Positions 57,398-64,000 of a stretch of 64,000 nt of DNA are shown here, one piece after another. Origin of the DNA: Suttonella sp. R2A3. GTDB lineage: Bacteria > Pseudomonadota > Gammaproteobacteria > Cardiobacteriales > Cardiobacteriaceae. The notes under the pieces are model-generated. The model ran no database searches, was not told the DNA's origin, and saw only the letters and a program-made list of their open reading frames with translations. The DNA is taken from positions 241,501 to 305,500 of the forward strand of contig NZ_CP090975.1 in assembly GCF_021513215.1 (NCBI RefSeq), read 5' to 3'. Within the stretch, counting starts at the first letter, position 1; the number at the start of each line of letters is the position of its first letter. The position numbers and the translations under genes were made by a program.

Positions 57398-58684
57398 CTA
57401 GATCAACACCAACCGAGCAAGCAATACAATGGTCAATACCCACACAGCGATATTGAGTTCGCGCCACCGGCCGGTGACTAATTTCGCAATCGTAAAGGTA
57501 ATAAAGCCGAGCGTAATTCCTTCAGCGATCGAAAAGGTCAGCGGCATCATCAAAAAGGTGACCGCAACAGGTGCTGCTTCACTTAAATCATCCCAGTGAA
57601 TGTCGGCTAAGGTATACATCATCAAAATAGCGACGTAGAAAATCGCTCCAGCAGTTGCGTAGGCTGGCACCATGCCGGCAAGTGGTGAAAAGAAGATACA
57701 CAAAATAAAGAGCACACCAACGACGACTGCGGTGAGACCGGTACGTCCACCAGCAGCAACTCCAGAAGTGCTTTCGATATAACTGGTGGTATTAGAAGTC
57801 CCTAAGCCTGCACCAATTAACGTGGCGCCACTATCGGCGAGTAAAGCTTGTTTGAGGTTGGGAATTTTCCCTTCTTTACTCAAGCCCGCTTTTTCGGTTA
57901 CCCCAATAATGGTACCGGTGGTGTCGAACAAATCGACAAAGAAAAAGGCGAAAATCACACTGATCATCGCTGCGTCGAATGCGCCCAGAATATCAAGTTG
58001 CATCAAAGTGGGCATCACGGATGGTGGCGCAGACACCACACCATGGAATTCGCTGTGTCCAGTGAGCAAACCAAGGAGAGAAACCAGCAAAATAGCGAGC
58101 ATAACACCACCGGGCAGGCGATGCCGCTCAAAACCAATGATCAAGAAAAAGCACAAGATCATCATTGCAGGCCCATAGCTCACAATATCACCAAGGGCAA
58201 CGAATGTGGCTGGGTTGGCGACAATTACTCCAGCATTTTTTAAAGCGATTAAGGCGAGGAATGCACCAATACCAGCCGCTATGGCTTTCTTTAAGGTATG
58301 GGGGATCGCGTTAATCAACCATTCGCGGATTTTGAAAATACTGATGAGTAAAAACGCTACACCGGAAAGAAAAACGCAGCCAAGCGCCACTTGCCAAGTG
58401 TGCCCCATGCCAAGCACCACAGAGTAGGTGAAAAAGGCATTCAAGCCCATGCCAGGCGCGAGTGCTATCGGTAAATTTGCATAAAAACCCATAATGAAAC
58501 AACCAATGGCTGCTGCGAGACACGTCGCAACAAACACCGCACCAAAGTCCATCCCTGCCTGGCTTAAGATGTCAGGATTGACGAAAATGATGTAGGCCAT
58601 GGTTAGGAATGTGGTAAAGCCGGCGATGAGTTCGGTTTTCAGCGTTGTGCCGTGCGCACGCAGACCGAAGAGCTTTTCAAGCAT
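57398..58684 (-). CDS. NCS2-family purine permease (AzgA/PbuG-like)
   Basis: 428 residues with about 12-14 hydrophobic helices. It begins with GLRAHGTTLKTELIAGFTTFLTMAYIIFVNP, the signature of the adenine/guanine/hypoxanthine NCS2 branch, and has PIALAPGMGLNAFFTYSVV and FVDLFDTTGTIIGV. It imports purine bases with protons; which base cannot be told. A consensus TATAAT on the minus strand (58716-58711) and a GGGG before the ATG suggest its own promoter. I saw no purine riboswitch in the leader. Confidence 0.93.
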   Translation of the reverse strand: MLEKLFGLRAHGTTLKTELIAGFTTFLTMAYIIFVNPDILSQAGMDFGAVFVATCLAAAIGCFIMGFYANLPIALAPGMGLNAFFTYSVVLGMGHTWQVALGCVFLSGVAFLLISIFKIREWLINAIPHTLKKAIAAGIGAFLALIALKNAGVIVANPATFVALGDIVSYGPAMMILCFFLIIGFERHRLPGGVMLAILLVSLLGLLTGHSEFHGVVSAPPSVMPTLMQLDILGAFDAAMISVIFAFFFVDLFDTTGTIIGVTEKAGLSKEGKIPNLKQALLADSGATLIGAGLGTSNTTSYIESTSGVAAGGRTGLTAVVVGVLFILCIFFSPLAGMVPAYATAGAIFYVAILMMYTLADIHWDDLSEAAPVAVTFLMMPLTFSIAEGITLGFITFTIAKLVTGRWRELNIAVWVLTIVLLARLVLI

Positions 58685-58710
58685 GGTTTTCCCCTTGCAA
58701 AAAGTTAATA

Positions 58711-58716
58711 ATTATA
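58711..58716 (-). promoter_or_regulatory. Consensus -10 box (TATAAT) upstream of the purine permease gene
   Basis: An exact TATAAT read on the minus strand, 27 nt before the permease ATG. No good -35 hexamer is visible at 16-18 bp, so it may depend on an activator or be fortuitous. Confidence 0.35.
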
Positions 58717-58830
58717 CGCAAAAACCAGTAAAAGGGGTGGTTTTATTGATAAGCTGAGCTTAGTAATAAACGTGTAAAAGTCAGATTTCCTCGTGATAGA
58801 AAATGCCTTATTTAATCAATATTGCGGTTG

Positions 58831-59655
58831 TTATAACTTTGGTTGGCAGTGTAGACAAAAGAAGCTGCTACGCCCGCCAATAACCGCATGTTCAAGTGTG
58901 CGTTGACAGTTCGGGCAAGGCTGGCCATGCTTGCCATAGACTGCCAAGGTTTGTTGAAAATAGCCACCACGCCCATCGCTGTGTAAAAAATCACGTAACG
59001 TGGTACCGCCTTGGGCAATCGCGGCAAGTAATACCTGCTTGATCTCTGCACACAATCGCGCAATAGCCTGTTTAGATAGAGATCGGGCAGGGTTTGCCGG
59101 GTGTATTTTGCTGAAAAAGAGCGCTTCATTAGCATAGATATTGCCTACGCCAACGACCACTTTTTGATCCATGATTAACGCTTTAATGGCGATACGCCGG
59201 CGCTGACATTGTGTAAACAAATACTCGGCGTTAAACGCCTCATCTAAAGGTTCAACACCCAGGCGCTCAAGATAAGCAGGTGGGTTTTCGGGGTTAATCA
59301 GGCTAAATTGTCCAAAGCGTCTAGGGTCGTGATAACGCAAGCTATGCGCGTTATCTAACTCAATAATAATATGATCATGCTTTTTTAGCGGTGCATCCAG
59401 GGGATTCACCCGTAAACTCCCCGACATACCAAGATGGATCAGCAGACTACGCGTTTTATCCGTGGTATGGATGATTAGATATTTAGCGCGACGTTCAATT
59501 TCGCAAAAAGATAAACCTTCTAAGCCGTGCAAGGCAGGTTCGTCGATAGGGTGACGTAACGCGGTATGACGTACGGCTATCGCTTTAATCCGGCGCTGGT
59601 TGAGCAAGGGCATTAATCCACGGCGGGTAGTTTCAACCTCAGGTAATTCAGGCAT
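58831..59655 (-). CDS. mutM: Formamidopyrimidine-DNA glycosylase MutM/Fpg
   Basis: 274 residues, the standard length. It starts PELPEVETTRRGL with the catalytic Pro2/Glu3. VVGVGNIYANEALF is the helix-two-turn-helix motif. The C-terminal zinc finger has CPNCQRTLEHAV...FFCLHCQ. It removes 8-oxoguanine and formamidopyrimidines. It overlaps the upstream small membrane-protein gene by 8 nt, so it is translated in the same operon. Confidence 0.98.
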   Translation of the reverse strand: MPELPEVETTRRGLMPLLNQRRIKAIAVRHTALRHPIDEPALHGLEGLSFCEIERRAKYLIIHTTDKTRSLLIHLGMSGSLRVNPLDAPLKKHDHIIIELDNAHSLRYHDPRRFGQFSLINPENPPAYLERLGVEPLDEAFNAEYLFTQCQRRRIAIKALIMDQKVVVGVGNIYANEALFFSKIHPANPARSLSKQAIARLCAEIKQVLLAAIAQGGTTLRDFLHSDGRGGYFQQTLAVYGKHGQPCPNCQRTLEHAVIGGRSSFFCLHCQPKL

Positions 59656-60094
59656 CGGGGGTTATCCAAAGTGTGTTGGCGTTTTCTAAGCGGGGTTTAA
59701 GTCCGGCTTGGCAGAGATAAGTCTGCCCATCGTAATAAAGATAGTGTGCATTAAGTAGTGGGTTATAGCCACCAAAGGCATAATTACGTTGGTTTAATGC
59801 AAAAGTTAACTGCAGCGTATCATCAGCTATTTGTTCGCTTGTGGCGAGCTTCTGACAACCTTGGCGTAAATCGTGCAACCAGGTATTGATCAGTTGCTGC
59901 TGGGCATCACTGATTTCAGCAGAAGCAGCCTGCCAGCGTTGCTGGTTATTTTTTAATTGCAAACCATTGATTGACAATGAATCAACAACGCGTGGAAAAC
60001 CTGGCTGTGCCTGTCGGTATTGCCAAAAAAGGATTGAGCCTAAAATTAAGGTGATAATAAACCACACGACTAGCCAGCGTGATGATAGCGACAA
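59648..60094 (-). CDS. Small membrane-anchored protein, unrecognised, partner of the GldG-like gene
   Basis: 148 residues. One N-terminal membrane helix (about 8-25) is followed by a soluble, probably periplasmic domain with hydrophobic and Gln/Asn-rich segments and two Cys. I do not recognise a family with confidence. Its place directly after a GldG-like gene is that of the DUF4340 protein in similar operons, and the layout (one N-terminal helix plus a soluble domain) is compatible, but it is shorter. It overlaps the upstream gene by 25 nt and mutM by 8 nt. Confidence 0.7.
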   Translation of the reverse strand: MSLSSRWLVVWFIITLILGSILFWQYRQAQPGFPRVVDSLSINGLQLKNNQQRWQAASAEISDAQQQLINTWLHDLRQGCQKLATSEQIADDTLQLTFALNQRNYAFGGYNPLLNAHYLYYDGQTYLCQAGLKPRLENANTLWITPDA

Positions 60095-61398
60095 CGCATC
60101 CTCCGGCGATAAAACACATAAGCTATTGTGCCAATAGCTGGCAGAGCAAATAGCAACAGACCAGCGATAATATAGAGATAGCGTTGGCTCAAAGTGATGA
60201 ATTGATCAGATAAGGGGGGCAGTGTGCTTTGTTGTGCGAGCGTTTTTGGTAATAGCGCAGAAAACAGCTGTTCATGGAATGCCCTGTTACCGGCGAGTCC
60301 TCGATATTGGGCTTGAAAACTGTCGCTATCACCTAAAATCACGATGTATTGTGTGCGCTCTTCGTAAGGACGCTCTAACAGCCAACCTACCGCCAAAGGC
60401 CCACGTTGTTCATCATCATCTAATCGTGAGGAATTTGTTTCTAGCGTAGTTTCATTCCAGCTGTTTTCGGAACTATAGAGCAAGACGCTGCGCTGCCAGC
60501 CGTTTGTGGCTTCATGATTCACGCTGAACGCCACCGATTGGGGTAACAGAGGCGCCTGTTCTAAACGATTAACCATGGGATGATCACCGAGTAATTCAAT
60601 CACCAACCAGGAAGGATCTTCCAATCCATACTGCTTGGCATTAGCATCGACCACAATACCGGGTAAAACGCTTAAGCCACTGAGCGTTTCAAGCCAAGTG
60701 GGTAAATAGGCTTGCTGTTGATCGGTGGTATAGAGTAGGTTACCGCCTTGTTGTAAATAGCTTTGTACCTCATCGGCAGCATCGAGCGAAGCGGCGTCAG
60801 GATCGGCGATAACGAGTAAATCCGTATTAACTGGTATGTCGTGTTTATTAGGGTCAATGGCAGCTAATACTACACCGCGCGCTTGCAACTGCTGGTAACT
60901 CGCCTGCCAAGAGCCCGCAACGTCGGTTAAAAAAGCGCGCTCTCCGTGGCCTTGGAGATGAATGGCTTGTTGTGAGACTTGGGGTAATAAGCCAATGATT
61001 GCTTCAAGAATAGTCGAAGGTGAGGGTATATCAACACGTGTACCACGTTCATTGATGCTGATATAAAGCTGGCCTTCTCGGGTGATATTGCGCTTTTGTA
61101 CATCCACAGGATGGGTTTGCGGGTTGATAAATTTAAGCGATAGATCATCGATGTGCTGATCTAAAGGGGATACAAGGTTTTTGATGCTGCGTCGTAACGG
61201 AGGTTGATTACTGATATACGCTTCAATCACCACCGGGGATTCTATGAGCTTAAGCGCTTGTTGCTGGGTTGGCGAGAAATGCCAGCGTGGCTGATCGCGC
61301 AACTGCCAATACGTGTTATCAGACAATGCAAGCCAGGCACCAGCCAGCATGCTGATCACCATAAAGCCCCATAAACTAATTCTGATAATGGCGCGCAT
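60070..61398 (-). CDS. GldG-family (ABC-type auxiliary) membrane protein
   Basis: About 442 residues. An N-terminal membrane helix (about 5-28), a large extracytoplasmic region and a C-terminal helix (about 405-428) followed by a basic tail give the layout of the GldG/ABC_transp_aux group. Supporting patches are IHLQGHGERAF, the segment with DLLVIADPDAASLDAADEVQ, GGNLLYTTDQQQA and YIVILGDSDSF; these resemble a glutamine-amidotransferase-like fold. In other bacteria such proteins sit with an ABC ATPase and permease, which are absent here. The ATG at 61398 is chosen because the frame upstream runs into the divergent xerD. Confidence 0.7.
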   Translation of the reverse strand: MRAIIRISLWGFMVISMLAGAWLALSDNTYWQLRDQPRWHFSPTQQQALKLIESPVVIEAYISNQPPLRRSIKNLVSPLDQHIDDLSLKFINPQTHPVDVQKRNITREGQLYISINERGTRVDIPSPSTILEAIIGLLPQVSQQAIHLQGHGERAFLTDVAGSWQASYQQLQARGVVLAAIDPNKHDIPVNTDLLVIADPDAASLDAADEVQSYLQQGGNLLYTTDQQQAYLPTWLETLSGLSVLPGIVVDANAKQYGLEDPSWLVIELLGDHPMVNRLEQAPLLPQSVAFSVNHEATNGWQRSVLLYSSENSWNETTLETNSSRLDDDEQRGPLAVGWLLERPYEERTQYIVILGDSDSFQAQYRGLAGNRAFHEQLFSALLPKTLAQQSTLPPLSDQFITLSQRYLYIIAGLLLFALPAIGTIAYVFYRRRMRCRYHHAG

Positions 61399-61436
61399 AA
61401 TCCACAACACAAAAAAGAATATTGTAAAATAAGCGC

Positions 61437-62327
61437 ATGAATTGCGAAACCCAAAAACATGTTGAGGCATTTTTAACCCAGTTGTGGTTACAAGATGGCT
61501 TGAGTGATGCAACGATTGCGGCTTATCAAAGCGATCTACAGCAGGCAGACAAATGCTTGTCAGATGGACAACTCATTCAAGCCACAGCAGATGACCTACA
61601 ATTCCTGTTCGCACAACTGCTCGAACAGGGTCGTGCTAACAGTTCTTTAGCACGTATGCGCACCAGCCTAAAACGTTTTTACCACTTTTTGATCGCCAGC
61701 AAAGTCCGCGAGAATAATCCTGTCGCAACCCTTGGCAAAGCCAAACAACACCGTAGTGTGCCGAGTACCTTAAGCGAAGAAGACGTTAGTGCGTTACTGG
61801 CTGCTCCGGACACAGAGAGTGATATTGGATTACGTGATCAAGCGATGCTGGAGTTACTTTATGCCTGTGGGCTGCGCGTGAGCGAATTGGTCGGCTTGGA
61901 GTTAGGCAGTTTGTCGCTGAGTGATGGGGTTGTGCGGGTTTGGGGGAAGGGTTCAAAGGAACGCTTAGTACCGATGGGAGAGGCGGCCATACAAAGCGTG
62001 ATTGACTACTCTGAGCGGGCGCGTCCACGGCTACTCAATGGCAAGCGTCATCACAATTTATTCCTTAGCGCACGGGGTCGAGCGATGAGCCGCCAGGCGT
62101 TCTGGTATCGGATTAAACATTATGCATCGCTTGCCGGAATCAGTCAGAACATTTCGCCGCATACCTTGCGTCACGCTTTTGCCACCCATTTACTCAACCA
62201 TGGTGCTGACTTAAGAGTGGTACAATTACTGCTTGGACATGCAGATTTATCAACCACACAGATTTATACTCATATTGCAGAAGCCCGTTTGGCTGCGATT
62301 CATCAGGCGCACCATCCACGAGCTTAA
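61437..62327 (+). CDS. xerD: Site-specific tyrosine recombinase XerD
   Basis: 296 residues. An N-terminal SAM-like core-binding domain (about 1-90) precedes the catalytic domain. Active-site residues are visible: Arg147 (YACGLRVSEL), Lys171 (WGKGSKER), His242 and Arg245 (PHTLRHAFATHLL), His268 (LLGHADLSTT) and the nucleophile Tyr277 (QIYTHI). With XerC it resolves chromosome dimers at dif, activated by FtsK, also encoded in this window. XerD rather than XerC is suggested by dsbC next to it, a widespread gammaproteobacterial pairing. Confidence 0.94.
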   Translation: MNCETQKHVEAFLTQLWLQDGLSDATIAAYQSDLQQADKCLSDGQLIQATADDLQFLFAQLLEQGRANSSLARMRTSLKRFYHFLIASKVRENNPVATLGKAKQHRSVPSTLSEEDVSALLAAPDTESDIGLRDQAMLELLYACGLRVSELVGLELGSLSLSDGVVRVWGKGSKERLVPMGEAAIQSVIDYSERARPRLLNGKRHHNLFLSARGRAMSRQAFWYRIKHYASLAGISQNISPHTLRHAFATHLLNHGADLRVVQLLLGHADLSTTQIYTHIAEARLAAIHQAHHPRA

Positions 62328-62422
62328 TGGTGATTTTTCTACACACATTGTCGGTTTGTCATGGTAAAGCTGGCGGCAATTAGTATCATGAGTAACCAAC
62401 ACGATAGACAAGGATATGACAC

Positions 62423-63136
62423 ATGCATTTTTTTCGTATGAGCGCTGCTGCTTGTTTGCTAAGCGCAATGGGTTTAACTTACGCAGAACCTAATCTCAAC
62501 CAGGTCAAAGAAGCGTTTAGTCGTTATGAGATTGGCGAAGTTAATACCACACCAGTTGATGGCTTATATCGCTTCAACGTCGGCACTGAAGTATATTATC
62601 TCAGCGAAGACGGGAATTATTTATTCCAGGGTGAAATGATTGATTTAAATGCGCGCAAAAACTTAAGCGAAGCACACCGCGAATCGGCACGAAAAGCACT
62701 GCTTGATTCTGCTGATCCCAAAGATATGATTATTTTTCCTGCGCAAGGAGAAAGCAAACATGTGGTCAATGTGTTTACCGATGTGGATTGCCCATACTGC
62801 CGCTTATTACATAAGAACATCAGTGATTACACCGAACAAGGGATTGAAGTCCGCTATTTAGCTTTTCCAGGCGGCGGTCTTGGCTCTGATTCACACAGAA
62901 AAGCAGTTAGCGTTTGGTGTGATAAAGACCGTCAAAAAGCAATCACCGACGCGATGGCTGGTGGTGAAGTTAAAACCAAGAGCTGTGATGCGCCAGTAGA
63001 AAAGCAATATAAGCTTGGCGTGGAAATGGGTGTGCGCGGCACACCGGCCTTTATTTTAGAAAATGGCGCCTTGGTTGGTGGGCTGGTCAAGCCTGAACTC
63101 TTGTTGCGTGACCTTGAAGCGATCGAACAAAATTAA
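62423..63136 (+). CDS. dsbC: Thiol:disulfide interchange protein DsbC
   Basis: 237 residues with a signal peptide ending about residue 21 (LTYAEP). An N-terminal dimerisation domain (about 22-85) precedes a thioredoxin fold with the active site Cys123-Pro-Tyr-Cys126 (FTDVDCPYCRLLH) and the cis-Pro loop RGTPAFIL. It isomerises wrong disulfides in periplasmic proteins. AAGGAT lies just upstream of the ATG. The stop overlaps the dusA start by one base. Confidence 0.95.
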   Translation: MHFFRMSAAACLLSAMGLTYAEPNLNQVKEAFSRYEIGEVNTTPVDGLYRFNVGTEVYYLSEDGNYLFQGEMIDLNARKNLSEAHRESARKALLDSADPKDMIIFPAQGESKHVVNVFTDVDCPYCRLLHKNISDYTEQGIEVRYLAFPGGGLGSDSHRKAVSVWCDKDRQKAITDAMAGGEVKTKSCDAPVEKQYKLGVEMGVRGTPAFILENGALVGGLVKPELLLRDLEAIEQN

Positions 63137-64000
63137 TGAGCGACAAGCGATGGACGTTCTGCGTGGCGCCAATGCTCGATTGGACCACGCGTGAATGTCG
63201 CTTATTACATCGACAGTTCAGCGCGCATGCCCGACTCTACACCGAAATGGTCACCACAGGTGCGATTATCTATGGGGATCAAGCGCGCCATTTACGCTTT
63301 TATGAGGACGAACACCCGGTTGCGTTGCAGCTTGGTGGTGGTGATCCGAATGATTTAGCTCGAGCAGTAAGTTTGGCCCAACCCTATGGTTATGATGAAA
63401 TCAACCTCAATGTCGGGTGTCCAAGCGATCGCGTGCAAAATAACCGTATTGGTGCTTGTTTGATGGACGATCCAGCGTTGGTCGCTCGTTGTTTAAGCGC
63501 CATGCAGCAAGAGAGTGATGTCCCTGTTACGGTTAAGCATCGCTTAGCGATCGATGAGCAAGATGAGCGGGATGTATTAGCATTTGTTGATCAAGTAGCT
63601 AGCGAAAGTGCGTGTCGGGTGTTTATCATCCATGCACGCAAAGCTTGGCTTGATGGACTCAGCCCGAAAGCGAACCGTGATATACCACCGCTTAATTATG
63701 AGTTGGTGTATGAATTGAAAGCGCGATTTCCCGAACTGACCATCATACTCAACGGCGGTATCAACTCAATCACCGACGCTAAAGAACATCTGCAATACTT
63801 AGATGGGGTGATGCTTGGTCGAGCAGCCTATCAACAGCCTGAGCTTTTACTCGATGTTGATACACTTTATGGCGCAAATGCCCATCAATTATCAGACGTT
63901 TTGCCTCGTCTGCGAAAACAAATGGTGGAAGGGCTGGCTAATCAACTTCCATTAACCTATTTCACCCGCCACATGCTTGGTCTATTTTCTGGGCGACCTG
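63136..64000 (+). CDS. dusA: tRNA-dihydrouridine(20/20a) synthase DusA, 3' end outside window
   Basis: The first 288 codons are visible and open to the window edge. The TIM-barrel flavoprotein begins with VAPMLDWTTRECRLLHRQ, a DusA signature. The catalytic Cys95 is in EINLNVGCPSDRVQNNRIGA, and the FMN-phosphate region is ILNGGINSITDAKEH...DGVMLGRAAYQQP. It reduces U20/U20a in the tRNA D-loop. The ATG shares its first base with the last base of the dsbC stop (TAATG), so it is translated in the same operon. Confidence 0.96.
   Translation, partial: MSDKRWTFCVAPMLDWTTRECRLLHRQFSAHARLYTEMVTTGAIIYGDQARHLRFYEDEHPVALQLGGGDPNDLARAVSLAQPYGYDEINLNVGCPSDRVQNNRIGACLMDDPALVARCLSAMQQESDVPVTVKHRLAIDEQDERDVLAFVDQVASESACRVFIIHARKAWLDGLSPKANRDIPPLNYELVYELKARFPELTIILNGGINSITDAKEHLQYLDGVMLGRAAYQQPELLLDVDTLYGANAHQLSDVLPRLRKQMVEGLANQLPLTYFTRHMLGLFSGRP

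Noticed and set aside
58685-58800. Purine riboswitch in the leader of the NCS2 permease gene
   Set aside because: The leader is short and I could not find the conserved purine-aptamer junction sequences or a switching terminator.
62305-62340. Short CACCAT/ATGGTG stem with T-run at the end of xerD as a terminator
   Set aside because: A 6-bp stem overlapping the stop codon is too weak to call.
1811-63440. Several GCGATCGC octamers (near 1811, 2128, 20383, 63425) as a possible repeat or uptake motif
   Set aside because: Only a few copies, all inside coding sequence and without a shared longer context. A genome-wide count against a Markov expectation would be needed.

Overview
This window is a compact stretch of gammaproteobacterial chromosome. 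Almost all of it is core housekeeping genes on both strands, and no gap between genes exceeds 300 bases. The order of conserved blocks (fimV-truA; lepA-lepB-rnc-era; bamA-skp-lpxD-fabZ-lpxA-lpxB-rnhB-dnaE; xerD-dsbC), the LPS and outer-membrane genes, and the FimV/FimX-type pilus genes fit a type IV-piliated gammaproteobacterium. A Cardiobacteriales-like organism (Suttonella/Dichelobacter/Cardiobacterium relatives) is my best guess, but it is inference. I saw no rRNA, tRNA, IS element, prophage or CRISPR array.

Layout. 1-3.4 kb: the C-terminal part of a FimV-like protein, truA and a bifunctional NAD(P)HX repair enzyme. 3.4-9.5 kb (minus): an NlpC/P60 peptidase and a complete phosphate operon pstS-pstC-pstA-pstB-phoU, with a hairpin between pstS and pstC and a terminator-like hairpin after phoU. 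9.6-14 kb: a HIRAN protein, a type I asparaginase, and a nitronate monooxygenase-mnmC pair. 14-17.4 kb: an AmpG-like permease and a FimX-like degenerate GGDEF-EAL protein. 17.4-18.4 kb (minus): the most unusual locus, a cold-shock-domain / transmembrane / RNase Sa-like ribonuclease followed 2 nt later by a barstar-like inhibitor. 18.5-25.2 kb: a LysE/ArgO exporter, hisA, a DUF819 transporter, a TonB-dependent receptor, hisB-hisH. 25.3-29.6 kb (minus): lepA-lepB-rnc-era. 29.9-34.6 kb: ftsK, lolA, rarA. 34.7-37.1 kb (minus): UDP-glucose dehydrogenase, aat and a YbaN-like protein. 37.2-47.7 kb: the outer-membrane/lipid A/DNA polymerase block. 47.9-54.8 kb: uvrA, ilvA, and an rpiA-ldh-hydrolase operon. 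54.8-61.4 kb (minus): comM-recF, a purine permease, a GldG-like membrane protein with a small partner, and mutM. 61.4-64 kb: xerD, dsbC and the start of dusA.

How genes fit together. Envelope biogenesis (bamA, skp, lolA, lpxDAB, fabZ, lepB, dsbC) and DNA maintenance (dnaE, uvrA, mutM, recF, rarA, ftsK, xerD, comM) dominate. The pilus-associated proteins together with ComM suggest natural competence (inference).

Main points for follow-up. (1) The membrane-anchored cold-shock/ribonuclease fusion with its barstar partner keeps all the catalytic residues of RNase Sa and both key aspartates of barstar. (2) bamA and dnaE are each broken by an apparent one-base loss in a run of five G; both genes are essential, so sequence error is the likeliest cause. 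(3) The GldG-like pair lacks the ABC ATPase and permease genes usually found beside such proteins.
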